Source of the DNA: Cunninghamia lanceolata
Taxonomy: Eukaryota > Streptophyta > Pinopsida > Cupressales > Cupressaceae
Direction of reading: 5' to 3'
DNA length: 64,000 nt
Assembly (NCBI GenBank): GCA_027924645.1
Contig: BSBN01000445.1
Span: 6,865,001 to 6,929,000, forward strand
Shown here: positions 11,426 to 22,678 of the stretch, piece after piece
Layout of the letters: each line of letters opens with the position of its first letter
Numbering within the stretch: position 1 is the first letter of the stretch
Notes under the pieces: generated by a model
Database searches by the model: none
Told to the model about the DNA's origin: nothing
Seen by the model: only the letters and a program-made list of their open reading frames with translations
Translations under genes and position numbers: made by a program

Positions 11426-11466
11426 AAGGGGGAGTATGTGTTGCCATCAATGACAAAGGGGGACAT
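11143..11466 (+). other. Copia-1 3' noncoding region, (TA)n microsatellite and polypurine tract
   Basis: Purine-rich, G-run-containing sequence typical of this copia family between pol and the LTR. It includes a (TA)n tract at about 11391-11421. Short ORFs on both strands here only reflect that tract. The polypurine tract aaagggggaca (11455-11465) immediately precedes the LTR. Confidence 0.75.
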
Positions 11467-12742
11467 TGTTGGTAATATGTGTTTTCATTGTGTTGACATT
11501 GATGTCAACACTTAAAGTAAGGTCAACACTTAGTTTGTGATGATGATATACCAGTGAAATACAGTGGTAATGCTGATGTTTAGGGTTTCTGATATTCAGA
11601 GATGTTCTTAAGGTTGATGTTCATGGCTAGATGTCCTGATCAGTGTCAAGTCAAGTTGTTGGTCAACAAAGATATTCTCATGATAAATATTAAGATGAGA
11701 ATTAGAAGCACAAAATGAATAAGAAGCACTAAGATGAATGATGATACATTAAGCTATGATGAGGATAAGAATATGTTGCTGAGGACCTACATCATGTTAT
11801 ATGATCCTTCTTGATGATCCTAAGAAAGTATGAGTTGCCATAAGAATGTTCTAGCCTCCAGATGTTGGTGAAGGTTGTTGTTGCAGGAAATTGCCTGAAA
11901 GACTACCTGGTAAAATGATTTGCATTCTTCTGCATTTGAAGATATGGTCATGTGGTTTAGAAGTTAAGTATATTGTAAAGATGCTAAATCTAAAGTTTCA
12001 AGTCATTTCTCCCTCCGCAGTGAAAGTTATGGAAGACAAAGTTCTAGTATGTGCTCTAGCAAAATCAAGTGGTGATAAAAATAGTTTGGAATGCTCTGCA
12101 TTTCTCTGCTATTATAGATATGGTTGTACAGTTTTGAAGATATGTTCACAGAAGTATATGAGTGCATCCATATGAGTTTTAGGTGTTTTGGAGGTCCCCA
12201 AGCTTAGCTTTCAAATGACAGTTGTGATAAAGATAGTTTTGAATGCCTACCTATTTTTAGGACATATGTTGATGATGTGCACCAACTTTTTGTGGCTTGA
12301 AATAATACATTGACTAATGGAAGATGTTTTTCTACTCTCCAATACTGGTTGTGGTTTGGAATGATGATATTGCTAGGCTATGTCTCTATCTGGCTAACTA
12401 AAGAATGTCAAAGGTTTGTGCCACAAAGTTCTTGATGTGTGGAGTTCAAGAAGTGTTTGAAGATGATGTATAGGTCCTATCGATTCACCTAGAAGAACAT
12501 TCAATGTTTTATCATTCATGAGTACTACTAAGTTGAAATGTCTATTGTGCTACAAGCTTCATGTGTTCTTGCTTAAGGGTGACCTAATTCAAATTTATGT
12601 AGTGTACGGATGTTGTTCCTTGAAGAATGATATTGTGAATGATGTTAAGGACTAGACTAAGCATGTATTGGGATTCACAAGGCATGTTTTTCTTCCTAGA
12701 GTAGTGTGTAGTTCATGATACAACTTGCCCTATGTATGTTTT
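11467..12742 (+). repeat. Copia-1 3' LTR, first part
   Basis: Begins TGTTGGTAATATGTG directly after the purine tract; the start resembles the copia-2 LTR start in reverse complement. No coding potential. It is interrupted at 12742 by copia-2; the remainder is 21204-21952, giving an original LTR of about 2.02 kb. Confidence 0.75.
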
Positions 12743-14283
12743 TGTTGAAATGCACCAGACAACTAAGAGGGGGGGTTAATCAATTGTTCCAAAACTCAAA
12801 CACTTCTGCACTTAAACATTAATCACTTATCCATAATTATTATGATTTATCAATGAATGCATGAAATCAAAAACTTAAACACAGATGCAACATTAAACAC
12901 AAGAGACACTAGATTTTTATGTGGAAAACCCTAGGGTGGGGAAAAACCACAGAGAGGATTAGCTCTCAAAATATATTGCAATCTTTGAAAAATGATGTTC
13001 AAGATTGGTCACTCCATGAGCCCAGAACATATTGGCTCACTGCCATGAAGTATAGCTAGGTCTAGCAGGCTCACTACCTCAACCCTAAACCTAGAAAGAT
13101 TACAATCATGCTGTTAAGCCTTGAGGGCTATTAAACCCTACGAGTGGCTCACTGCCAAAATCATCATCTTCTTCATGTCTAAGATTATTACATTGAAGTA
13201 AAACGGTTCTTCTGCTCTACTCTGCCTTGCTCTACCTTATCTCCTCGCCCTTTTCCTTATCTTCCCATTTTCACTCAAGGACCCCTTTTCCACGACTCAA
13301 TTACAAGTATTTATACACTTCATCAACCTTAGAATGATCATCAAGGTCAGTATTACAATCATCAACCATTGGAACAATCTCCAAGGTCGGCATTACAAAC
13401 ATTTACAAAATAGGTCCCGACCTATTACAACATTATGCAAAGGAAATGAAGTAAATATGTATGCAGATCATGCCATGCCTTAGCTGGGAATCAAACATAA
13501 TCTTCCACGCCACAACACGCTTCCACAATCTTCAAGGAATCTCCACAATTACTGGAATTAACCAAGTTGGCTAAGACTGGTTACACACTACATTATCTGG
13601 GAAGAGTCTTCAACATGATCTCAATTCCTTAACGCAGACTAATGTCAAGATAGGAACATGATTATGAGACATCCACAAGCACATTATAATCATTAGGAGA
13701 AACTGAACAAACCTTAACCACTTTAGCCATAGGAATCTTCTCACTGAACTTCACTATCTTCAACTAACATAAAAGAAAGATAGCTTGCAGACCACCAAAA
13801 CATGAACCACTGCAATTTTAGGAACTTATCATCATCCCAGATTTCCCTCTAGAACCACAGAGAAAAATACTTTATTGCAGAGGAATGCGAAGAAAAATAC
13901 TTTCTCCCTATCACTAGAGGATAATCAGAGAAAGCAGGTTTTACTTTGGTGAATGTAACTCTCTTAATTCTTCACACCGGAGGCTCAAACTTAGGATTTA
14001 GCATCTTTAGACATCCCTTTAAATAAATTCCAATCCACAGACCAAGATATTCAACCAGTAGGAAATATGAAGCAATCTATCGGACTGTTCTTCAGCATAC
14101 AACTCACTGTTTATACTACACTTCACTATAACTCACTTGTTCCTTCTAGAGGGGCCAACTTTCTCAATATCCTTAACATACAAAGCTTGTAAAAAAGAAA
14201 TATAATAGGACATAGTTGACACCAATGACAACAAAGTAATGTTGACATCAATGACAACACCGATTAGGCGCATACTTGCAACA
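12743..14283 (-). repeat. Copia-2 3' LTR, 1541 bp
   Basis: On the minus strand it begins TGTTGCAAGTATG and ends TTTCAACA. It is preceded (minus sense) by the purine tract at 14284-14295. Confidence 0.88.
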
Positions 14284-14617
14284 ATCTCCCCCTTTGTCAT
14301 TGATGGCAGCATATGATGTGAAAAACTACAACAACCATCAAGATATGATTCTGCCCCTATCTCTTTACACATCTACACTCTTTCTTTCTGACCAAGATTC
14401 CCCCTATCTTTTTACACATCTACACTCTTTCTTTCTGAGTTTTTTACATTGCTTCTCTCTCCCTTTTACACCAATGGCAAAGGGCACATACTTGCACTCT
14501 TTTGCTCTAATTCAATTTCTCCTATGAACTCACTGACTACTCCCCCTGAGAAGTAGCCCTAAAAGCATCAATCTGGATATGAAGAAGCACCACCGGACTG
14601 ATGCACTCTTGTGCATA
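14284..14617 (-). other. Copia-2 3' noncoding region and polypurine tract
   Basis: The minus strand ends with AAAGGGGGAGAT (14284-14295) against the LTR. The region contains a ~45-bp tandem duplication (about 14353-14440, acacatctacactctttctt in both units). No coding signal. Confidence 0.75.
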
Positions 14618-15737
14618 TTAGTTTAGAGTAGGAGGGGTAATAACCCCTAACTTTTCTTTGAGATACTCAAAAGTATCCTTAGGCAGAGGTTTGGCGAAGA
14701 TGTCTGCAACTTTTGTAGATACATATTCCAACTTGACTTCATTCTCTATCACTTTTTCCCTTAAAAAGTGATATCTTATGGATATGTGCTTTGTCCTTGA
14801 ATGCATTACTAGATTCTTTGATATGTTTATGGCACTTGTATTATCACAAAAGATTGCAATTGGATCTTCATACATAACTCTGATGTACTTCAAAGTCTGC
14901 TTCATCCATAATACTTGAGTGCAACTACATGCTCTTACAATGTATTCTACTTCTGCAGTAGACAGGGATATTGAATCCTATTTCTTGCTCAACCAAGATA
15001 CCAACTTTTTTCCCAAAAAGAATGCACCTCCACTTGTACTTTTCCTATCATCCATATCTTTGGCCCTATCTGCATCAGTGTATGCACTGAGAGTGAAATC
15101 ATTGTCTTTTGGATACCACAAACCATAATCTATTGTGCCTTTCAAATATCTCAGAATTCTCTTGATTGCCATCATATGTGACTTCTTGGTCTTTGCTTGA
15201 AATCTTGCCATAAGACAAACTACATGCATTATGTTAGGTCTAGTTTGGGTCAAATAAAGTAATCCTCCAATCATAGATATGTACCCTTTCTGATCTGCCA
15301 TAGGTGAATCATCATTTTTTCTCAACTTACAACCAGTTATCATGGGAGTATTTACTGGTTTAGAGTCTTTGGATCCCAAACTTCTTTAGCAACTCTTTCA
15401 CACACTTAGACTAAGAAATGAAGATACCTTTATCTGATTGATTTATTTGTAGACCCAAAAATAAATTCATCTCACCAAACATGGACATTTCAAATTCACT
15501 TTGCATTTCTCCAGTAAAAACTGTGCACATATCGTCATTGCCTCCAAAGATAATGTCATCAACAAAGATTTCTACAATTAGGATTTGTTGATCATTGATC
15601 TTGAAGTAGAGATTGCTGTCTGTAGTACCTTTATTAAACCCTCTCTATACCAAATACCTATCCAACCATGCCTACCATGCCCTGGGGGCTTGTTTTAATC
15701 CACACAAAGCCTTCTTCAATATGCATACCATGTCACC
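14618..15737 (-). pseudogene. Copia-2 RT C-terminal half and RNase H
   Basis: On the minus strand from 15737, the RT continuation to about 15390 has several stops and a changed frame, and the Y-DD region near 15545-15560 is damaged. 15379-14978 is open with NTPMITGCKLRKND, SMIGGLLYLTQTRPNI and the RNase H core; the expected DWA is DRA here. 14905-14618 has CDNTSAINISKN and SRTKHISIRYHF, then VADIFAKPL and the normal polyprotein C-terminus. Confidence 0.82.
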
Positions 15738-16574
15738 CTAATTTGATGATTGGAATCCATCTGGTTGTTCAATATAGACTTCTTCTTCCAACTTTCTATT
15801 TAAGAATGCAAACTTTACATCAATTTGATATACCTTAAAATCTTTGTAGGATTCAAATGCCAGAACCATTCTTATAGCTTCAATCCTTGCCACTGGTGCA
15901 AATGTTTCCTCAAAATCTATTCCTTCAACTTGAGAGTATCCTTTGCATACCAACCTTGCTTTGTTTCTTACTACTTCACCATTCTCATTCATCTTGTTTC
16001 TAAAAACCCACTTGGTACCAATTACAATTTTGTCTGTTGGTCTGGGAACAAGATCCCAGGTCCGAGTCTTCTCTATCTGCATCAATTCTTCTTTCATATC
16101 TTTTACCCAATTCTCATCATTGCAAGCTTCATTCACAATCTTAGGTTCAATCTTGGAAATCATATAGAAATTTACTTGTTCTTCTGCAGCTCCTTTTCTA
16201 CTCAAGATTCCTTTACTTTTATCTCCTATGATTTGTTCTTCAGAATGATTAAGTTTTACATATCTTGGTGTCTTGGCAGCACTTTCTGGAGCTTGATTCT
16301 CTTCATCAGATCTATCTTCATGCTGCACCACTTCTAAAACATCTGGTTTATCTGATTCATATCCACTTGAAACTGGAGACCTTTCCTTGCTTTCATTGAC
16401 TTTGACATTTGTACTCTCAATGATCTTATTTAGCCTCTTATTATAAGACCAGTAAGCCTTGCTCTTGGTTGAGTAACCAAGGAAGATTCCTTCATCACAC
16501 CTAGCATCAAACTTGCCTAGATCTTCTTCTCTTTTGATATAGCATTTACTACCAAAAAATTTGAGATATTTCAA
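15738..16574 (-). pseudogene. Copia-2 integrase C-terminus and RT N-terminal half
   Basis: Open for 278 codons. It has [10 protein letters not shown] and [15 protein letters not shown] from the integrase C-terminus and an acidic linker. RT motifs follow: [45 protein letters not shown] and [16 protein letters not shown]. It ends in a stop after the QPDGF motif. It follows the integrase core after a frame change or stop at about 16573. Confidence 0.85.
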
Positions 16575-17514
16575 GTAGGAATTTTACCATACCACAATTC
16601 ATAAGGAGTCTTGGAACTGTTACCTTTGACTTGGACTATGTTTAGGATATATACAACAGTGTGAATTGCCTCTCTCCAATATACTTCCAGAAGATCAGCT
16701 TCCTTCATCATGGTTCTAGCAGCTTCTTGAACTGTTCTGTTCTTTCTTTCAATGACTCCATTTTTTTGTGGAGTTCTAGCTGCATATAATTGTCTCTTAA
16801 TCCCATGTTCTTCACAAAAGAAATTCAATTCATTTGATGTGAACTCTCCTCCTCTATCAGACCTTAAACATTTGATCTTCAAATCCATCTCATTTTCAAC
16901 CATTGCCTTAAATGACTTGAACTTATCTAGAGCTTCTGATTTTTTTTTCAAAAAGGTAACCCAAGTCATTCTAGAATAATCATCAATAAGCAACATGAAA
17001 TACATGTATCCTTGCAAACTTCTTACTCTAGTAGGTCCACATAAGTCTGTATGCACTAGTTCTAGTAATCCATCAACTGATTGGTCCTTGTTTTTGAAAC
17101 TTGTTCTTGTTTGTTTCCCAAATTGACACTCCTTGCAAATAGGATTAGTAGGATTCATAAGCTTGGACAAATCTCTAATAGCTTGTGCAGTACTTATCTT
17201 CATAATGTTGTCAAAATTGATGTGACACAACCTTCTATGCCATAGCCAACTTTCATTAGTCTGAGCCAACAAACAATAATTATCAGCTCCTTTCAAGTGA
17301 TAGATATTACCTCTAGTCTTCTTACTAGTTGCAATGATTGTTTCAGAGATTTCCTTGATCTTGCATCCATTGTCCTTGAATCTTAGGTCAACCTTTGTCA
17401 CACATCTGACCCACACTTAAAAGATTGTGCTTTAATCTTTTGACATACAAGACATCTTCAGTATTATGCTTGCCATCAAAAGAAATAGATCCTTTTCCAC
17501 AAATCTTACCAGAT
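16571..17514 (-). pseudogene. Copia-2 protease end and integrase core with intact acidic triad
   Basis: The first codons after the insertion (17514 downwards) continue the protease domain into the LLSVGQM-type region, then GAG-pre-integrase (LWHRRLCH...CKECQFGKQ) and the rve core. All three catalytic acidic residues are in place: HTDLCGP, RSDRGGEF and NGVIERKNRT. This is the only integrase in the window with the triad preserved. The nearly open frame ends at a stop near 16571. Confidence 0.85.
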
Positions 17515-17522
17515 GTATCATC

Positions 17523-18452
17523 CAATGATAACTTTAAGAAACCCTTCCTAAAAAAAGATATAAAATATTGGCAAATCTTTCACTTTTTTGGAAAAAATAT
17601 ATTAATTTCTATTGGCAAATCTTTCTTTTTTTAGAAAAATATTAATTTTTATTGGCGAATTTTTTTACATCACTACAAATTTATAGAAAATCTTGGTGAA
17701 TCTTGATGAAAAATAGGAAAATGCATTAATTACCATGGTGAATCCTTCCTTTTTAAAAAAGTTAAAATCATGCGGAAAAGTAAGGGCTTGAGGGGGCATT
17801 GATTGACTAGTTTAAAGTGTATTACTCGTGTTTTTAATTTCTTAATATTTTAAATCAAACATTGAATATTTTTAATCAGCCCTTTATTATTTTTCACCAC
17901 CATTGATTTTATTTATAATCTAACAGTTTGGGTTCTATTCTACATGCCAAATTGTACCCGTGGAGCTATAATGCCCATGGAGCCCAAAATTGCATTTGGG
18001 TCATTTGCATTTCGGGCCAATAATCTTAAATGCAAATGACCCAAATACAATTTTGGGCTCGATGGGTATTGGAGCTCTATGGGTACATTTTAACCCATGG
18101 AATACAACCCTGAGCGTTAGAAATAAAATCAACAGTGGTGATTAAAATGGTGATATGGCCCTAAAGTAACCAAAAATTCTATACTATTATTGGTGAATTA
18201 ATTTTATTTTCTACTATAACTTATAAAATTTAGGCGAATATGATCTAATCAAGTATCAAATATCATGTTGAAGTTTTGAATTTAAAATTTTAATAAAATA
18301 AATGTTCTGGCGATTTAACCAAGACTAAAATAAAATTTTGTAAAAATGTGCTGATTTAGGTCACCTTACAACTTGAACTATTAGCCAAATTTTGAATCCC
18401 CAATTTCAACTATTAGCCAATTGGCGAATATTAGCCACTAAAAAAATCACTG
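17523..18452. mobile_element. hAT-like non-autonomous DNA transposon inserted in copia-2
   Basis: The copia-2 protease reading frame is interrupted here. An 8-bp duplication, gtatcatc, flanks the insert (17515-17522 and 18453-18460). The insert termini are short imperfect inverted repeats (CAATGATA at the left, CAGTGATT reading inward from the right). An 8-bp TSD with CA(R)TG ends fits the hAT superfamily. There is no ORF. The left part has three degenerate tandem copies of a ttggcaaatctttc-containing unit (17545-17665). Confidence 0.65.
17895..18142. repeat. Foldback (long hairpin) inside the hAT-like insert
   Basis: The left arm 17895-18011 and right arm 18029-18142 are complementary with few mismatches around a 17-bp loop; the inner stem contains tgcatttgggtcatttgcat and its complement. 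Weaker complementarity continues outwards to about 17870 and 18165. It could be a nested foldback MITE or part of the larger element. Confidence 0.75.
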
Positions 18453-18460
18453 GTATCATC

Positions 18461-19593
18461 TCCAAACCTAACCAGTCCACCATCATATCTTTCCAAACTC
18501 ACAAACTTACTTTTGTCACTAGTCATGTGGTGAGAGCAGCCACTATCAATAACCCATTCATCTTTGTCTTCAACAATCTGAGCAGCCAAAGCACTTTCCA
18601 CTGATTTTTCTTTCTTCACACAACTAGTAGGATTAGTAGACATAGGTTCTTCTTTAATAGCAATAAACAAGCATTCATTACCAGAAGTACTAGCATTATC
18701 TAGTTCACCATTATTTGATACTCCTTCATCATCATCAAGATCTTCAACATAATAACATTTCTTTTGGATCCTAGGCCTGTTCACATATCTTTTCCTATTT
18801 CTTTCAATTCTTTTAGGATATCTAGAAGCAAAGTGGCCTACTTTACCGTTGGAAAAACATTTGAAAGGTAATTTACCTTTAAACTTACTGGATCCTATTT
18901 GCAATATATCCACAAAGTTGGCTTCAATTTCATCAAACTCATCATTTGATTCTACCTTGTAGTTTTCTGATCTGGAGGTTTTCCCAGAAGTATTAGCTTT
19001 GAAGGCAGTCTCTACTTTTGGCAGGGCATACCCAAACTCTCTCATTTCAAAGCCAGTAAGTTTACCAAGCAACTGATCTCTATCGATATCTTTTACTTTC
19101 ATAAATTCTTCAATTGTAGCTACCTTGTGATTTTCATTACAACTTCCTTATCACTGAGAGTTCCCCCCATACCTTTTATTTCAGTGACAAGTTCATCAAC
19201 TCTTTGCATAAAGGCTGTTATGTTTTCATCTTCATTCATCTTCAAACTTTCATATTTCACCTTCAGACTTTGTAGCTTGGCCTCTTTCACAGAATCATCT
19301 CCCTCATACAGATTTTTCAGCTTTTCTCATACCTCATTTATAGTTTCAAGATCCACCACTTTTGTCAATACTGTGTCATTCAATGAACTTAGCAGAGCAT
19401 CTTTTGCTTTGACATCCACTTCATATTCCTTGATTTTGTCTTCATTCATCAAACCATTTTGAGGCAAGGTGTATTTTGTTTCTGCAGCTTTCCATACTTT
19501 GTAACCAAGACAAAGAAGATGACTTTTCATTCGTACCTTCCAAAGAGCATAGTTCATCCCATCAAAATGCAGTGCTTCCTTTTTATAAGACAT
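18461..19593 (-). pseudogene. Copia-2 gag and protease N-terminus
   Basis: Starts at the ATG at 19593 (MSYKKEALHFDGMNYALWK, the usual copia gag N-terminus) about 60 bases after the PBS. A stop near 19330 and another near 19110 break it. The zinc knuckle is degenerate: CFSNGKVGHFASRY lacks the second and the last Cys. The protease motif WVIDSGCSHHM is intact. The frame then runs into the 930-bp insertion at 18460. Confidence 0.85.
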
Positions 19594-19634
19594 TTTTGGA
19601 TCTTCCTCAAGCTGTTAGACTTTCTTCAGAGGAA

Positions 19635-19650
19635 CTTGGGTCTGATACCA
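19635..19650 (-). other. Copia-2 primer binding site (initiator tRNA-Met type)
   Basis: The minus strand reads TGGTATCAGACCCAAG two bases inside the 5' LTR. The first ten bases match the complement of the plant initiator tRNA-Met 3' end, the usual primer for copia elements. Confidence 0.85.
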
Positions 19651-19652
19651 AT

Positions 19653-21203
19653 TGTTGAAATGCACTAGACAACTGAGAGGGGGGGTGAATCAGTTGTCCC
19701 AAAACTCAAACACTTTTACACTTAAACATTAATCACTTATCCACAATTATTATGATTTATCAATGAATGCATGAAATCAAAAGCTTAAACATGGATGCAA
19801 CATTAAACACAAGAGACACCAAATTTTTACGTGGAAAACCCCAAGGTGGGGAAAAACCATGGAGAGGATTAGCTCTCAAAATATATTGCAATCTTTGAAA
19901 AATGATGTTCAGGCTTGGTCACTCCACGGGCCCAGAACATAGTAGCTCACTACCATGAAGTATAGCTAGGTCTAGTAGGCTCATTGCCTCAACCCTAAAT
20001 GTAGAAAGATAACAATAAGGGATGTTAAACCCTAAGGGCTGTTAAACCCTATTGGTGGCTCACTGCCAAAATCACCATCTTCTTCATGTCTGAGATTATT
20101 ACATTGAAGTACAACAGCTCCTCTACTCTGCTCTACTCAGCTCTGCCTTATCTCCTCACCCTTTTCCTTATCTTCCCATTTTCTCTCAAGGACCCCTTTT
20201 CCATGACTCAATTACAAGTATTTATACACTTCATCAACATTGGAATGATCATAAAGGTCAACATTGCAATCATCAACCATTGGAACAATCTCCAAGGTCG
20301 GTATTACAAACATTTACAAAATAGGTCCTGACCTATTACAACATTATGCAAAGGAAATGAAGTAAATATGTATGTGGATCATGCCACACCTTAGTTGGGA
20401 CTCAAACACGATCTTCCATGCTACAACATGCTTCCACAATCTTCAAGGAATCTTTGCAATTGCTAGAATTAACCAAGTTGGCTAAGACTGGTTACACGCT
20501 ACATTATCTGGGAATAGTCTTCAACACAACCTCAATTCCTTAACGCGAACCAATGTTAAGATAGGAACATGATTAGGAGACATCCACAAGCACATTATAA
20601 TCATGAGGAGCAATCGCACAAACCTTAACCACTTTAGCCATAGGAATCTTCTCACTAGAACGCATGAACTTCACTACCTTCAACTAACATAAAAGAAAGA
20701 TAGCTTGTGAACCATCAAAACATGAACCACTACAATTGTAGGCACTTATCACCATCCTAGACTTCCCTCTAGAATTGTAGAGAAAAATACTTTATTGCGG
20801 AGGAATGTGGAGCAAAATACTTTCTCCCTATCACTAGAGGATAATCAAAGAAAGCAGGTTTTACTCTGGTGAATGCAACTCTCTTAATTCTTCACATCAG
20901 AGGCTCAAACTTAGGATTTAGCATCTTCAGACATCCCCTTAAATAACTTTCATTCTACAAACCAAGATATTCAACAAGTGGGAAATTTGGAGCAATCTAC
21001 CGGACTGTTCTTCAGCATACAACTCACTATTTATACTGCACTTCACTGTAACTCACTTGTTACTTCCAGAGGGGCCAATTTTCTCAATATCCTCAACATA
21101 CAAAGCTTGTAAAAAAGTAATAGAATATGACATAGTTGACACCAATGACATTAAAGATATGTTGACATCAATGACAACACCGATTAGGCACATACTTGCA
21201 ACA
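19653..21203 (-). repeat. Copia-2 5' LTR, 1551 bp
   Basis: Same ends and content as the left copy. Followed on the minus strand by a two-base spacer and the primer binding site. Confidence 0.88.
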
Positions 21204-21952
21204 GTTTCATGTTGTGTGATCTTTGGCCAACTTGTAAAATGTAATATTCTTGTTGTATTGGCTGACTTGTAATGAAATCAATGTAATGTCATATATATAT
21301 TGTAAACCTATTTTTTCTAGGTGAAATATGATTGTGAAACTAGAAAAATGAAAGGGTAAAGAGTAGAGTATGAATATCATATGCATTATGATGTGCGACT
21401 GAAGGAGAAAGAGCATAAGTGTTAGAGGCTGTCCCGATTCATCTTGAAGACATTTTTGTGATAGAAGGTAAAGAGTGTGCCTAATTGATCCAATCATTAG
21501 AAGAAGCAGAAGTGCAATCATCAAAGGTGTGAGCTTCAATGTCAGTTTTTAGGTAGTAGAAGAACTGTCATACTGTAATCATTTATGAGTTTATTCTTAG
21601 TTCAGGGAGTAGTTGCTTCCTTGGGAGTGACCCTAAAACAAAGTTTGTAGGGATTTTTAGCTTCCTTGGGAGTGACTCTAAATCAATGTTTTTAGGGAGT
21701 AGTAGCTTCCTTCGGTTGTATCCCTAAAACAAAGTTGTAATTTTGAGCTTCATATATTATGAGTTAATCCTCATCGAGGTTTTCCCTTCTTGGGTTTTCC
21801 ACGTATATTGGTGTTATGTGTTGATGTGCATTGTGCTAATCTTTCATGTTTATGTTGATGTTCTAATGCTTAAGTTTTAATCTGCTCCAGAAGATTTTGA
21901 TAATTGATTAGATACTGATTCACCCCCTCTCAATATCCTAGTGTGTTCAACA
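21204..21952 (+). repeat. Copia-1 3' LTR, second part
   Basis: Resumes right after the copia-2 LTR. Its end, with a ctgattcaccccctctca run and a terminal GTTCAACA, is the typical end of this copia LTR type. Bases 21953-21957 (tctac) would be the copia-1 target duplication; the partner is outside the window. Confidence 0.72.
21604..21745 (+). repeat. Short tandem repeat inside the copia-1 LTR
   Basis: Three degenerate units of about 46-50 bp, each with agggagtag(t)...gcttccttggg...ccctaaa, at about 21604, 21650 and 21696. Confidence 0.7.
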
Positions 21953-22040
21953 TCTACCTCCCTCCCCTCTCTACCTCCTACCCCCTCTCTCACCTCTCTA
22001 CCTCCCTCCCCTCCCTACTTCCTACCCTCTCTCTCTCACA
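21953..22040 (+). repeat. Pyrimidine-rich low-complexity tract
   Basis: CT-rich run built on tctacctccctcccc, directly after the end of the copia-1 LTR. Low complexity; no function inferred. Confidence 0.8.
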
Positions 22041-22678
22041 TGTCTACGTCCTACCATCTCAAACATAGTTTTTTAAGAAATTTCAAGAGATGTATCCTTA
22101 AATCAAAATTAGTCAAAGGTATCTTGAAATAGTAAAGCCTTTTCATGTCAGAATAAATCACACATGCACAACTTCTTGTTATAGAATACATATTGAGTTT
22201 TCTAATCATTATGATGTTTATAGATATATATGTGTAGATTTGAGTTCTAACGATGTTTTGCAGGAGTGTAATATAAAGTGTCTACCTAGATCTTCAAGAG
22301 ATTTCATATTGAGCATCTTATGTCAAAGAGTGGATGGTCAATTTTTCCACAAGAACTTATGCTTGGATGGCATGTTTGATCATTGTGGTGGGTTACAACA
22401 TTTGCCAATTTGTGAACATATGGAGAACACACATGCAATTGGAAATTAACTAGTAAGTTTTGGAAAATATAAGATAATGGCATATAGTCTAAAAGATGGT
22501 AAAGAAGCAAAAGGGTGTGAATTTGTCATTGAAAAGATTCCAATGTATCAGTTTATCTCTATTTTCTAACAGAATATAGTTTACGAGTATGCAAGGCATA
22601 ACCATAGAGATCGATGGTTGGACTTGTAATTCAAGTTATGCAAGGACATGTTTGCACTTGATACCATCATTTTAGTTG

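Larger units (their letters stand above)
12743..21203 (-). mobile_element. Copia-2: full-length Ty1/copia element inserted in the copia-1 LTR
   Basis: Two LTRs (12743-14283 and 19653-21203) in direct orientation flank a minus-strand gag-pol with PBS and purine tract. The flanking 5-bp sequences are gtttt (12738-12742) and gtttc (21204-21208), a target duplication with one change. LTR divergence in the first ~155 bp is about 7% by eye, mostly transitions, so it is much older than Tat2. The reading frame is broken by a few stops, by frame changes and by a 930-bp insertion between protease and integrase. Confidence 0.9.
7714..21952 (+). mobile_element. Copia-1: decayed Ty1/copia element, interrupted by Tat1 and copia-2
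   Basis: The + strand carries gag zinc knuckle, protease, integrase, RT and RNase H in Ty1/copia order (INT before RT), then a purine tract and a 3' LTR beginning at 11467. The 5' LTR and most of gag lie beyond Tat1, outside the window. The 3' LTR continues after copia-2 and ends at 21952. The coding region has many stops and frameshifts, making it the oldest element of this nest. Its proteins closely resemble those of copia-2, so both belong to one family; the ISKN...SRTKHI RNase H style is SIRE-like. Confidence 0.85.
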
